The notes under the pieces are model-generated. The model ran no database searches. It was not told the DNA's origin and saw nothing but the letters and a program-made list of their open reading frames with translations. A stretch of 64,000 bases of DNA, taken from NCBI GenBank assembly GCA_026392415.1, contig JAPLCC010000017.1, positions 1-64,000 on the forward strand. The letters are read 5' to 3'. Below are positions 1 to 7,876 of the stretch, piece by piece. Both the position numbers and the translations under genes were made by a program. This DNA is from Propionibacteriales bacterium. GTDB taxonomy: Bacteria; Actinomycetota; Actinomycetes; Propionibacteriales; Nocardioidaceae. Position 1 is the stretch's first letter. Each line of letters opens with the position of its first letter.

Positions 1-224
1 ACGCCGCGGCGGGTCCAGGGCGCGGGGCGATAGAGCCACTTCGTGGCGACGTACCGCACCAGCCGGATCACTCGTGGCCACGGGTGCGGGCCGATCATCT
101 TCTCGTCGAGGCCCTCCTCGACGGTGGCGACCTCGCGGAAGAGCATCCGGACGGCATGCTTGAAGGAGACCTTGCCCAGCGGCTCGTAGGAGGCGTTGAG
201 CAGGGTCACTGTTGTCGCGGACAC
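1..224 (-). CDS. HNH endonuclease family protein, N-terminal part (runs off window)
   Basis: The reading frame on the minus strand begins VSATTVTLLNASYEPLGKVS and continues to the window edge (about 74 residues seen). This opening matches the N-terminus of small actinobacterial HNH endonucleases, whose catalytic zinc/HNH part would lie outside the window. The GTG at 222-224 is chosen because an AGGAGG lies 8 nt upstream. A GTG at 231-233 is in frame but sits inside that ribosome binding site. The gene lies downstream of tRNA-Tyr on the same strand. Family assignment rests on the N-terminal region only, so the function is tentative. Confidence 0.6.
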   Translation of the reverse strand, partial: MSATTVTLLNASYEPLGKVSFKHAVRMLFREVATVEEGLDEKMIGPHPWPRVIRLVRYVATKWLYRPAPWTRRG

Positions 225-310
225 TGCGGGCACCTCCTTCCTGGTCTCCGTTCTACGGTGCTTTCGTATCGAGCGTTCATCATTTGGGTGACGACGGGAA
301 GTCGTGATCG

Positions 311-393
311 TGCGCCGGGCAGGACTCGAACCTGCACGCCCCGAAGGGATCTGGTCTACAGCCAGACGGGCCAGCCAGTTGCCCAACCGACGC
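311..393 (-). tRNA. tRNA-Tyr (GTA)
   Basis: An 83-nt class II tRNA. The acceptor stem GCGTCGG pairs with CCGGCGC (one G-U), discriminator A, no encoded CCA. The anticodon loop CTGTAGA gives GTA on a TCTGG/CCAGA stem. There is a long variable arm (TCCC-TTC-GGGG) and a T arm GCAGG-TTCGAGT-CCTGC. It stands alone, downstream of a conserved short ORF and leader that recur upstream of the tRNA array near 42.9 kb. Confidence 0.93.
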
Positions 394-407
394 ATGGGTG
401 AAACAGC

Positions 408-520
408 AAGGCCGCTCCGGTCGCGGTTCAGGTCCGGGTCGGTGTCGACCTGTGGACGTTCGCCTCGCTGGAGCGGCCCGGTGGTTCCGGTGCGTGATCG
501 GCACCTACGGGGGCGGCTCC
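408..520 (-). promoter_or_regulatory. Structured leader with competing stems between short ORF and tRNA-Tyr
   Basis: On the minus strand, GGAGCCGCCC (520-511) can pair with GGGCCGCTCC (479-470), enclosing two small hairpins, GGTGC/GCACC and CCGG/CCGG, as a three-way junction. The 3' arm can instead pair with GGAGCGGCC (418-410), a long-range stem followed by the T-rich run TTGCTGTTT. The first arm overlaps the end of the short ORF, which stops at 505. The same arrangement is found at 42934-43045. Seen: complementarity and conservation between copies. Inferred: an attenuator-like switch. It matches no riboswitch class I recognise. Confidence 0.5.
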
Positions 521-588
521 AGCTCCCTGAGCGAGCACTCATAACCGTCGAACCGGGTCGGGGCGACGTGGAGTCGGTGGATTCCCAC
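505..588 (-). CDS. Conserved 27-aa short ORF upstream of tRNA-Tyr
   Basis: GTG-initiated ORF reading MGIHRLHVAPTRFDGY and ending LRELEPPP. A GGGAAGGACAAGG ribosome binding site precedes it. The start context, the N-terminal MG-x-H-x-L-x-VA pattern and the LEPP end recur in the 49-aa ORF at 43030-43179, also upstream of tRNAs. The ends are conserved and the middle differs in length. The last codons form one arm of the leader stem, so part of the conservation may be due to RNA structure. A leader peptide is the simplest reading. No Tyr-rich run is present (one Tyr). No known family recognised. Confidence 0.5.
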   Translation of the reverse strand: MGIHRLHVAPTRFDGYECSLRELEPPP

Positions 589-646
589 GGCCTTGTCCTT
601 CCCGATACGTGTTTGTCAGGCCGGCCAGGTGGCTCGGTCGGGACCA

Positions 647-676
647 AGGCTAGGTCTCGCCGACCGCGTGGGCGAA
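647..676 (-). promoter_or_regulatory. Promoter of the short-ORF/tRNA-Tyr unit
   Basis: Minus-strand -10 TAGCCT (652-647) with -35-like TTCGCC (676-671) at 18 bp. The flanking TAAATCGTT and the downstream CGACCGAGCCACC are shared with the promoter of the second module at 43237-43267, where the hexamers are TAACCT and TTAGGC. The conserved -10 and downstream block make this the likely start of a transcript through the short ORF and tRNA. Confidence 0.5.
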
Positions 677-795
677 CGATTTACCGCCCCTGTGCTCGTG
701 ACCTTGTGGCCGCCGGATCCCGGGGCGACCTTCTCAACTGCGTCGATCTGGGTACTGCCCCAATGTCTGGACGACCAGGCAGGACCGGAGGACGC

Positions 796-2094
796 ATGCC
801 AGGTGGTTCGGCCACCGCCGACCTCGTCTATCTCGTCGCCGGCGGCAGTCTGCTGCTGGCGATCGTCCTGCCTGCCCTGCTCGACCGCTGGGCGGTGTCC
901 GCACCGATGGTGCTGGTCGCTGTCGGCATCGTGGTGGGGCTGACCCCGTTACCGGACGGACTTCCCCTCGAACCGTCGAGCAACCGGAGTGTCATCGAGC
1001 ACGTCACCGAGGTCGTCGTGATCGTGGCGCTGATGGGCGTCGGTCTGGCGCTCGATCGTCCGCTCAACCTGCTGCGGTGGTCGTCCTGGCGGAGCTGGGG
1101 TACGACGTGGCGCGTGCTCGGGATCGCGATGCCGGTGTGCATCGCGGCGGTCGCACTCCTCGGAACGACCCTCGGTGTCACTCTCGGAGCTGCGCTGCTG
1201 TTGGGTGCTGCACTGGCACCGACCGATCCGGTCCTGGCCTCGGACGTCCAGGTCGCTGGTCCGCAGACCGGGGAGCACGAGGTCGACGAACCCGACGAGG
1301 TGCGGTTCACGCTCACCAGCGAAGCGGGCTTGAATGACGCCCTCGCCTTCCCGTTCGTCTATCTCGCGATCTTCGTCGCCTCGGCGCAGACCGGCGCGGG
1401 GGACTGGCTGCACTGGCTGGGCTGGTACGTGATCGCCAAGGTCGCCATCGGCATCGCCGCCGGCTACGCAGTCGGTTGGGTGCTGGCGAAGGTGGCGTTC
1501 CGCTCGGCGAGCCGCTCGCTCCGGGTGGCTGAGCGCGGGGAGGCGCTGACGTCGCTCGCGGCCCTCGTGACGGCGTACGGCCTCACGGAGATCGTGGGTG
1601 GTTACGGCTTCCTCGGCGTGTTCGTCTGTGCGATGACGTTCCGTTCGGCCGAGCGCTCGCACGACTACCACGCGGCGATGCACGAGGTGACCGAGCGGCT
1701 CGAGCGGCTGCTCACCCTGCTGTTGCTGCTGGTCCTCGGCATCGCGCTGAGCCGCGGACTGCTCGAGGCGCTGGACTGGCGCGGTGTCCTGATCGGGCTG
1801 GCGTTGCTCCTGGTGATCCGACCGCTTGCCGGGGCCGTCTCGCTGATCGGTTCGACGTCGTCGCTGACCACGCCCCAGCGGTGGGCGGTCGCTTTCTTCG
1901 GCGTCCGCGGCATCGGCTCGGTCTACTACCTGGCGTACGCCGCGGGCGAGGTGCCGAGCCTCGGGTCGGACTGGATGTGGTCGACCATCGGCTTCACCGT
2001 GACCGCGTCGGTCTTCCTCCACGGCACCCTGGCCACCCCGATCATGCGCCGGGTGGAGCCGCCCGACCGCGCTCCTGATGCCGTCGTCGGGTGA
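796..2094 (+). CDS. Cation:proton antiporter (CPA1/NhaP type)
   Basis: A 432-residue integral membrane protein with about a dozen hydrophobic segments, the usual size for a CPA1 exchanger core. It should exchange Na+ or K+ for protons across the cytoplasmic membrane. Diagnostic features are the TDP motif near residue 143 and the ASN-Asp pair at 180-181 (EAGLNDALAFP), typical of electroneutral NhaP-like exchangers. The ATG at 796 is chosen for a GGAGG 4 nt upstream; the in-frame ATG at 763 has no such site. The frame is open upstream to 304 only because the GC-rich DNA there lacks stops. Monocistronic and convergent with the next gene; ion specificity cannot be read from sequence. Confidence 0.88.
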   Translation: MPGGSATADLVYLVAGGSLLLAIVLPALLDRWAVSAPMVLVAVGIVVGLTPLPDGLPLEPSSNRSVIEHVTEVVVIVALMGVGLALDRPLNLLRWSSWRSWGTTWRVLGIAMPVCIAAVALLGTTLGVTLGAALLLGAALAPTDPVLASDVQVAGPQTGEHEVDEPDEVRFTLTSEAGLNDALAFPFVYLAIFVASAQTGAGDWLHWLGWYVIAKVAIGIAAGYAVGWVLAKVAFRSASRSLRVAERGEALTSLAALVTAYGLTEIVGGYGFLGVFVCAMTFRSAERSHDYHAAMHEVTERLERLLTLLLLLVLGIALSRGLLEALDWRGVLIGLALLLVIRPLAGAVSLIGSTSSLTTPQRWAVAFFGVRGIGSVYYLAYAAGEVPSLGSDWMWSTIGFTVTASVFLHGTLATPIMRRVEPPDRAPDAVVG

Positions 2095-3060
2095 TCAGAT
2101 TCCTTCGCGCCCGTGCGGCGTCTGCCATCCCGCGAGGTCCGGTCCCTTGGGGACGATCCCGGTGGGATTGATGTCCTCGTGGACGACGTAGTAGTGCCGC
2201 TTGATCTGTTCGAAGTCGATCGTCTCGCCGAACCCGGGCGTCTGGAACAGGTCGCGCGCATAGCCCCACAGCGCCGGCATCTCGATCAGCTTGTTGCGGT
2301 TGCACTTGAAGTGGCCGTGGTAGACCGGGTCGAACCGCACCAGTGTCGTGAACAGCCGCACGTCGGCCTCGGTGATGGCCTCACCCATCAGGAAGCGACG
2401 GTCGGTGAGGCGTTCCTCGAGCCAGTCGAGCGTCTCGAAGAGCCGGTCGTACGCCGCGTCGTACGCCTCCTGTGAGCCGGCGAAACCACACCGGTAGACG
2501 CCGTTGTTGACCTCGGTGAAGACCCGCTTCATCACGGACTCCATCTCCTCGCGGACGTCGTCCGGCCACAGGTCCGGCGCGTCGGGGCGGTGCCACTCGC
2601 GCCACTCGAAGAAGAAGTCGTGGGTGATCCACGGGAAGTCGTTGGTGACCACGGCCTTGGACGCGACGTCGACCACCGCGGGCACGGTGATGCCGCGCGG
2701 GTAGTCGGCGTACCGCGCGAAGTACGCCTCCTGCAGTCGCTCGTGGCCCAGCACCGGGTCCACCCCGCCGGGGTCGAGGTCGAACGTCCAGCTGCGCTGG
2801 TCGTGCGTCGGCCCGGTCAGGCCGAGGGAGATGACGTCCTCCAGGCCCAGGAGCTTGCGCACGATGATCGACCGGTTCGCCCACGGGCATGCTGCCGCTG
2901 CGACGAGCCGGTAGCGCCCCGGCTCGGCCGGCCAGGTCGGCGCCTCGAGCTCGCGGCCGCCGTACGGGTCCTGTGAGAGCCCGGGCTCGCGCGTGATCCG
3001 GTCGGGGATGTAGTTCATGTCCCGGTCGAAGGCCTTGCCCTGCTCGGTGTACGTCGGCAT
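2095..3060 (-). CDS. Glutathione S-transferase omega-like / glutathionyl-hydroquinone reductase family (YqjG/ECM4-like)
   Basis: 321 residues, the normal length for this family. The thioredoxin-fold N-terminus carries CPWANR at 58-63, with Cys58 as the expected catalytic residue. The long helical C-terminal half (from about 165) holds the family's FTEVNNGVYRCGFA and FTTLVRFDPVYHGHFKCN blocks. Known members reduce S-glutathionyl-hydroquinones. Actinobacteria mostly use mycothiol, so the actual thiol here may differ (inference). The gene ends 3 bases after the antiporter on the opposite strand. The ATG at 3058-3060 begins the conserved MPTYTEQGKAFDRD. Confidence 0.88.
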   Translation of the reverse strand: MPTYTEQGKAFDRDMNYIPDRITREPGLSQDPYGGRELEAPTWPAEPGRYRLVAAAACPWANRSIIVRKLLGLEDVISLGLTGPTHDQRSWTFDLDPGGVDPVLGHERLQEAYFARYADYPRGITVPAVVDVASKAVVTNDFPWITHDFFFEWREWHRPDAPDLWPDDVREEMESVMKRVFTEVNNGVYRCGFAGSQEAYDAAYDRLFETLDWLEERLTDRRFLMGEAITEADVRLFTTLVRFDPVYHGHFKCNRNKLIEMPALWGYARDLFQTPGFGETIDFEQIKRHYYVVHEDINPTGIVPKGPDLAGWQTPHGREGI

Positions 3061-3142
3061 GCGGTCAGCCTAGGTCCGTGGGTCGAGACCCGGAACGAAG
3101 AATTGTCGGAAGAGACAGTTCCGCTGGTCTCGATGGCGGGAC

Positions 3143-3157
3143 TAGGTTCCGAGAATG
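3143..3157 (+). promoter_or_regulatory. Leaderless-type -10 element of the lipoprotein gene
   Basis: TAGGTT at 3143-3148 lies 6 bp before the ATG at 3155, and no Shine-Dalgarno sequence precedes that ATG. The spacing is typical of actinobacterial leaderless transcripts. No convincing -35 is seen. Confidence 0.4.
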
Positions 3158-3607
3158 CGCTCCCCACGAATTTCCATGACTCTCGGCGCGGCCATCCTGG
3201 TGCTGTCCATCAGTGCCTGCGGGGATGGTGACGACAAGTCCTCCGACAAGTCGGGTGACGACAAGACGGCGGCCCCGGTCTCTCCTGACGACGGCACCTA
3301 CGCCAGTGCCGTCGGACCGAACGAGGAGCAGGTGACCCTCGAGGTCGAGGACGACACGATCGTGCACGTCAAGGCCAAGGTGGTCGGCGACTGCGGCGGA
3401 ACCACGTCGAGCAGCGAGTCGGACGGCGGTGCGGAGATCCCGATCGTGGACGGAGCCGTCGACTTCACCGAGGAGAGCAATGGCTCCACGACGACGCTCA
3501 CCGGCGCGTTCACCGACGACGGCGCCTTCGAGGGGACCTACACGAACGTGAATCCCACCGCCGCGTGCCCGAGCGAGCCGTTCACCTTCACGGCAACTGC
3601 CCAGTAG
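3155..3607 (+). CDS. Small secreted lipoprotein of unknown function
   Basis: 150 residues. A positively charged start, a hydrophobic stretch and the lipobox LSISAC place the lipidated cysteine at residue 22. An acidic, Lys/Asp/Ser-rich linker (DGDDKSSDKSGDDK) follows and then a probable beta-rich domain of about 100 residues with a pair of spaced cysteines (GDCGG and AACPS) that could form a disulfide. It should be anchored to the outer face of the membrane. No family recognised. Its 3' end overlaps the convergent AveC-like gene by 20 bp. Start choice rests on the leaderless -10 box. Confidence 0.75.
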   Translation: MRSPRISMTLGAAILVLSISACGDGDDKSSDKSGDDKTAAPVSPDDGTYASAVGPNEEQVTLEVEDDTIVHVKAKVVGDCGGTTSSSESDGGAEIPIVDGAVDFTEESNGSTTTLTGAFTDDGAFEGTYTNVNPTAACPSEPFTFTATAQ

Positions 3608-4742
3608 GCAGGCGCTGCTTCAACGTCCCCAGGGCCGGTTGCTTCGCGGTGGCCCGCAACGCCGCCGCGATCAGCGCCGCCGAGGCGAGCGTGCACGCGA
3701 CGACGTACCAGAGGCTGCCGATGGGGGTGCCGTCCTCGGTGATGCCGTCGGTGGCCGCGAAGTACGCCGGAAGCGCGGTCGCCCACAGCACCATGTGCAC
3801 GCCGAGGTAGATCGCCGGGTAGACCCGCACGAACGTGGGGGAGTCGACGGGGGTGACCTCCCCGGCACGGATGGCGCGCCACGCGTCGACGAGCAGCCAG
3901 ATTCCGATCGCCCAGACGACGCCGAGCTCGACCCAGAGGATCGTGCGCTGGAGGTCGACCTGGTTGTCGCCGCGCAGCGAGCCGGTGGGGGCGCTGACGA
4001 TCATCATCGCGAACGGTGTGAGGACGCCGGCGACGACGGTGCGCCACGCGACCTGCCCGCCGCCCAGCGCGGCGCGGCCCTCGCGTGGGCCGACGAAGCG
4101 GATCACCAGCCAGGCCATCGCTGCGAAGGAGACGGAGGCGAAGAGCAGCATGCTGTTCATCGGCACGGAGTCCAGGGCCGGCTGGTTGATCATCCGGTTG
4201 TCGGTGTTCCACGCCCACCACTTCAGCTGCGGGCCGAGCTGGTCGAAGATCTCGTAGAACACCTGGCACACGAACGCGACGGCGAAGGCCGCCGCGATCG
4301 CTCCGCGGCGTTCGAGGACGCGCAGTGCGCGGACCAGCTCCCAGGCCAGCGTGGTGATCGCGGGATAAAAGGCGACGATGTAGAGCGGTAGCCGGTCGTA
4401 CATGAACTGCACCGTGAACACGTTGTGGCTGAAGATGAAGCCGACGTGCTCCTCGAGTCCGAACCAGCCGGGGAAGTAGAGCGGCGGCTCGACGACCGCG
4501 AGGTAGACCAGCGACGCGAACCACAGCGAGATGCCGACCGGGTCGCCGTCGCGGCGCCACCGCCGCCAGGAGTGCACGAGGGCCCAGACGGCGCCGCCGA
4601 TGATGAGCAGCTCGAGGAAAGGCATCGTGGCGTTCTCGAGGCCGAACGGGCTGCGCAGGCTGGCGAACGGATTGCGGTCGTTGCAGTCGAAGCCGAGGCC
4701 GGCGGCGACCTTCTCGGCTGCGGAGTCGCAGGTGTAGCTCAT
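3588..4742 (-). CDS. AveC-family integral membrane protein (second copy of a tandem pair)
   Basis: 384 residues with about eight hydrophobic segments and a cysteine-bearing N-terminus (SYTCDSAAEK, GFDCNDRNPF). The overall pattern, including VVEPPLYFPGWFG and YDRLPLYIVAFYPA, resembles the spirocyclase AveC family, known from avermectin spiroketal formation but widespread in actinobacteria with unknown roles. It follows a homologous gene after a 6-bp gap and the molybdopterin enzyme further upstream, so the three are probably co-transcribed. A lipid or terpenoid/steroid-like substrate is possible from context but unproven. Confidence 0.65.
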   Translation of the reverse strand: MSYTCDSAAEKVAAGLGFDCNDRNPFASLRSPFGLENATMPFLELLIIGGAVWALVHSWRRWRRDGDPVGISLWFASLVYLAVVEPPLYFPGWFGLEEHVGFIFSHNVFTVQFMYDRLPLYIVAFYPAITTLAWELVRALRVLERRGAIAAAFAVAFVCQVFYEIFDQLGPQLKWWAWNTDNRMINQPALDSVPMNSMLLFASVSFAAMAWLVIRFVGPREGRAALGGGQVAWRTVVAGVLTPFAMMIVSAPTGSLRGDNQVDLQRTILWVELGVVWAIGIWLLVDAWRAIRAGEVTPVDSPTFVRVYPAIYLGVHMVLWATALPAYFAATDGITEDGTPIGSLWYVVACTLASAALIAAALRATAKQPALGTLKQRLPTGQLP

Positions 4743-4748
4743 GGTCGG

Positions 4749-5639
4749 TCAGCCTTTCAGCCATGGTGGGAAGGTCGCAGTGGTGGTCGCGGGGACCAGG
4801 GCGAGCGCGAGGTTGTAGGTCAGGAACGCGACGTTGAGGACCGCCGTCAGCGCGAGGATTCGGATCACGACGGACGCCGCGGTCCGCTCGCCCTCGGCGG
4901 GGTCGAGCCAGGTCAGGGACGCGATGCGATCGCGCAGGTGCCACAGGATCCCGGGCAGCGCCCAGACGAAGCCCAGCGGGAACTCGGTCATCGGCCACTG
5001 GCGAACCGTGCCGGCGTGCAAGGACAGGTCCTCGGGCACCCGGTTCCACACCAGCAGCTGCTGGCTGATGCCGGAGAACTCGAAGGCGGTCTCGAAGACG
5101 GCCGCGACCAGGCAGCCGACGAGGACGAGCACAGGGATCGAGCTCGTGAGCCGGGAGACCTTGCCGAGCAGCCAGGCAATCGCCAGGCCGACGGCGGGAA
5201 TCATCCAGAGGAAGACCAGCGCCTCCATCAGCAGCGGCTGGTCGAGCATCGGCTCGTCGACGCCGGAGAACGGCAGGTTCGGGATCCAGTCGCCGCGGGA
5301 CAGGAAGTACGGGTTGTAGGTGAACCGCCGGTTGTCGAGATTGACCAGCGACTCCTGCCAGTAGACGAGCGCCCAGCTGACGCTCAGCACCAGCGGCCAG
5401 GTCGCCCAGCCCGACTTCCGGATGCCGCGCACCAGGAAACCGATCCAGACCAGGGCGCCGAGCCCGATGAGCACCTCGCCCCGGATCACCGATGCCTTGA
5501 CGTCGTCGGGCACGCCGTCGCCGTTGCGCTGCAGGGGGATGTCGGTCAGTAGCCAGCCGACGTAGCCCCACAACTGGTAGGCGAGGAAGAGTGCGCCGAT
5601 CGCAGCCAGGGCGCGGAGTGTGCGCGACGAGGTCGTCAC
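4749..5639 (-). CDS. AveC-family integral membrane protein (first copy of a tandem pair)
   Basis: 296 residues, multi-spanning, starting VTTSSRTLRALAAIGALFLA. It shares the general layout of the downstream AveC-like protein (aromatic-rich helices, a GDWIPNLP loop, LVYWQESLVN). The GTG at 5637-5639 overlaps the upstream stop as GTGA, so translation is probably coupled to the molybdopterin oxidoreductase. The frame is open far upstream within that gene, but the overlap fixes the start. It is shorter than the second copy by about 90 residues. Function unknown; an electron-transfer or substrate-handling partner for the oxidoreductase is a guess. Confidence 0.65.
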   Translation of the reverse strand: MTTSSRTLRALAAIGALFLAYQLWGYVGWLLTDIPLQRNGDGVPDDVKASVIRGEVLIGLGALVWIGFLVRGIRKSGWATWPLVLSVSWALVYWQESLVNLDNRRFTYNPYFLSRGDWIPNLPFSGVDEPMLDQPLLMEALVFLWMIPAVGLAIAWLLGKVSRLTSSIPVLVLVGCLVAAVFETAFEFSGISQQLLVWNRVPEDLSLHAGTVRQWPMTEFPLGFVWALPGILWHLRDRIASLTWLDPAEGERTAASVVIRILALTAVLNVAFLTYNLALALVPATTTATFPPWLKG

Positions 5640-7834
5640 GGGCAGGCCTCGAGACGGACGGCCACGCCGTTGAGCAGGGTCATGCCGGCGAGCACCTCCA
5701 GATCGGCGGTGTCGCTCGACATGAGCTGGTTGACGTTGGTGCCCTCGCTCGCGTTCGCGAGCTGCCAGCCGCCGCGATGCCCCCAGCCATGGGGGACGGC
5801 CACGGTTCCGGGGCCGACGTCGTCGGTGACCGTGACGGCGACCTCGATCGCCCCGTGCCGCGACACGATGCGTACGGCGCCGCCGTCGACCACGCCCGCC
5901 GCCGCAGCGTCCTCGGGGTGGATCCGGGCGGACTGGCGCCTTGCGCCCTTCATCAAGGTCGGGCTGTTGTGCATCCAGGAGTTCTGCGAGCGGATCTCGC
6001 GCAGCCCGATCAGCAGGATCGGGAAGTCCGGGTCGGATCCGTCGGCCCCGTCGGTGCGGTGCCGGTTGCCCAGCCGGGCGAGCTCCTCGGCGATCTCGGG
6101 CGGGTCGAGGCACACCTTGCCGCCCGGCAGCCGGACGACGTCGGCCAGGATCCCGGTCGCCGCGTGCTCACCGAGGACGACGCCGTGCGGGTGCTTGCGC
6201 GCGGTCTTCGCGTTGAGGCCGCCGCGCCGCAGCCCGAACCGGTCGCCGTACGGGCCGGTGCGCAGCAGCATCGTCATCAGTCGTCGTGGCGTGAGCCGCA
6301 GGCCGCGCCGTTCGAGGGCCAGCAGCGGGCGGTTGAGGGCGGACAGGGGTCCGCCGGCGGTCAGGGACAGGCCCATCCGGTGGGCCAGTTCCTCGAAGAC
6401 CTCCCATTCGGGACGCGCTTCGCCGTACGGCTCGAGGACGGCTTCGGTGGCCTGGAAGAACGGTCGGGGTGACGCCGCGGTGAGGGCGAACGGGAAGTCC
6501 TCGCGCTCGAGGAAGGTGACGGCCGGGAGGACGTAGTCGGCGTACCGGTTGGTCTCGTTGACGTAGAGGTCGAAGGAGACGAGGAGGTCGAGCTCCTGGA
6601 GCGCGGCCACGAGGCGCTCCCCGTCGGGCACGGTCAGCACGGGGTTGCCTGCGGTGACGATCAGCGCGCGGAGGCGGCCGTGGCCGGTGCGCGTGATCTC
6701 CTCGGCCATGATCCCGGAGGGGAAGATGCCCATCACGTCGGGGAAGCCGCCGACGCGGGAGTGGCTGGCGCCGTACGTCATCGCGCCGGCCTTCTCGGCG
6801 AGCTCCTCGAGCGGGATGACGCCCTGGGAGAACACCGTGCCGCCGGGACGGTCCAGGTTGCCGGTCACCAGGCTGAGCACGTCGATCAGGAAGGATACCA
6901 GCGTGCCGTGTCGGCCCAGGCAGGCGCCGGTGCGGCCGTACGCCGTCGCGCGGGGTGCAGTGGCGAAGTCGCGCGCCAGTTGCCGGACGACGTCCGCGTC
7001 GACTCCGGTGCGGGCTGCGGTCTCTTCGGGCGGGAAGCCGAGCGCCGCATCGCGGAGCAGGTCGACGCCGGTGGACTGCGCAGCGATCGCGGCCTCGTCG
7101 GTCAGGCCTTCGGTGAACACGACGTGCAGCAGGGAGAGCAGCAACCAGGCGTCGGAGTCGGGCCGCACCCGGACGTGCTCGTGCGCCTTCGCGGTCTCGG
7201 TGCGGCGCGGGTCCACGACGACCACCCGGCCGCCGCGGGCGGTGATGGCGGACAGCTCGTGCTTGATCCGCGGCGCGCGGACGGCGCTGCCGTGGGAGAC
7301 GTGGGGATTGGCTCCGAGCATCAACACGAAGTCGGTGCGGGGGAGGTCGGGGAACGGCATCTGGGTCGCGGCGCCGTACAGCAGCTTGCTGGCGACGAAG
7401 CGGCTGTTGATGTCCTGGGAGCCGGTCGTGTACTGGTGCACCGAGCCGAGCCGCTTGAGGAACAGCCCGCTCCACAGGGCTGCCGAGTAGGAGAAGGCGC
7501 TGGGGTTGCCGAGGTAGTGCCCGACCGCGGAGCCGCCGTCCTCGTCCCAGGCCTGCTTCAGCCTCGCCGCGATGTCGGTGAGTGCTTCGTCCCACGAGAC
7601 CTGCTCGAACTCACCTTCGGCAGTCCGCCGCAGGGGGTGGAGCACCCGGTCGGGGTCGTTCTGGATCTCGGTGAACGCGATCCCCTTGGGACAGGCGGTG
7701 CCCTTGGACAGCGGATGGTCGGCGTCCGGGCGCAGCGACACCAACCGACCGTGGTCGACGGTCGCGATCAACCCGCACAACGGCTCGCAGATCCGGCAGT
7801 AGGTGACTGCTTCGGTGCTCGTGGCCGTGGGCAT
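5636..7834 (-). CDS. Molybdopterin oxidoreductase (DMSO reductase/formate dehydrogenase superfamily)
   Basis: 732 residues. An N-terminal [4Fe-4S] ligand set is visible: Cys13, Cys16, Cys20 and Cys48 (YCRICEPLCG, GTACPKG). The Mo-bis-MGD domains follow (GANPHVSHGSA, VVVDPRRTETA) and a C-terminal MGD-binding barrel (NSWMHNSP, VAVPHGWGH). Such enzymes carry out two-electron redox or hydroxylation in the cytoplasm. No twin-arginine signal is seen. The ATG at 7832-7834 is chosen because homology begins there; 13 earlier in-frame residues are poorly family-like. A perfect palindrome lies about 21 bp upstream, and the AveC-like genes are coupled downstream. Substrate unknown. Confidence 0.85.
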   Translation of the reverse strand: MPTATSTEAVTYCRICEPLCGLIATVDHGRLVSLRPDADHPLSKGTACPKGIAFTEIQNDPDRVLHPLRRTAEGEFEQVSWDEALTDIAARLKQAWDEDGGSAVGHYLGNPSAFSYSAALWSGLFLKRLGSVHQYTTGSQDINSRFVASKLLYGAATQMPFPDLPRTDFVLMLGANPHVSHGSAVRAPRIKHELSAITARGGRVVVVDPRRTETAKAHEHVRVRPDSDAWLLLSLLHVVFTEGLTDEAAIAAQSTGVDLLRDAALGFPPEETAARTGVDADVVRQLARDFATAPRATAYGRTGACLGRHGTLVSFLIDVLSLVTGNLDRPGGTVFSQGVIPLEELAEKAGAMTYGASHSRVGGFPDVMGIFPSGIMAEEITRTGHGRLRALIVTAGNPVLTVPDGERLVAALQELDLLVSFDLYVNETNRYADYVLPAVTFLEREDFPFALTAASPRPFFQATEAVLEPYGEARPEWEVFEELAHRMGLSLTAGGPLSALNRPLLALERRGLRLTPRRLMTMLLRTGPYGDRFGLRRGGLNAKTARKHPHGVVLGEHAATGILADVVRLPGGKVCLDPPEIAEELARLGNRHRTDGADGSDPDFPILLIGLREIRSQNSWMHNSPTLMKGARRQSARIHPEDAAAAGVVDGGAVRIVSRHGAIEVAVTVTDDVGPGTVAVPHGWGHRGGWQLANASEGTNVNQLMSSDTADLEVLAGMTLLNGVAVRLEACP

Positions 7835-7854
7835 TCGAGCACTTTGACATACGA

Positions 7855-7870
7855 CTGGACAGGTGTCCAG
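7855..7870. promoter_or_regulatory. TetR-type operator palindrome upstream of the molybdopterin operon
   Basis: CTGGACAGGTGTCCAG: two perfect 7-bp arms around a GG centre. On the minus strand it lies between TTGCTG and TATGTC, a possible weak -35/-10 pair. Its 14-bp core recurs at 16496-16509 in front of the GMC oxidoreductase at a similar distance from the start codon. The regulator is not encoded in the window. Confidence 0.6.
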
Positions 7871-7876
7871 CAATCT

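Noticed and set aside
304..795. Upstream extension of the antiporter reading frame
   Set aside because: It crosses tRNA-Tyr, the leader and the short ORF on the other strand; the ATG at 796 has a ribosome binding site.
3538..5571. Long open frame on the minus strand over the AveC-like genes
   Set aside because: An Arg/Pro-rich shadow of the two membrane protein genes in another frame; no family features.
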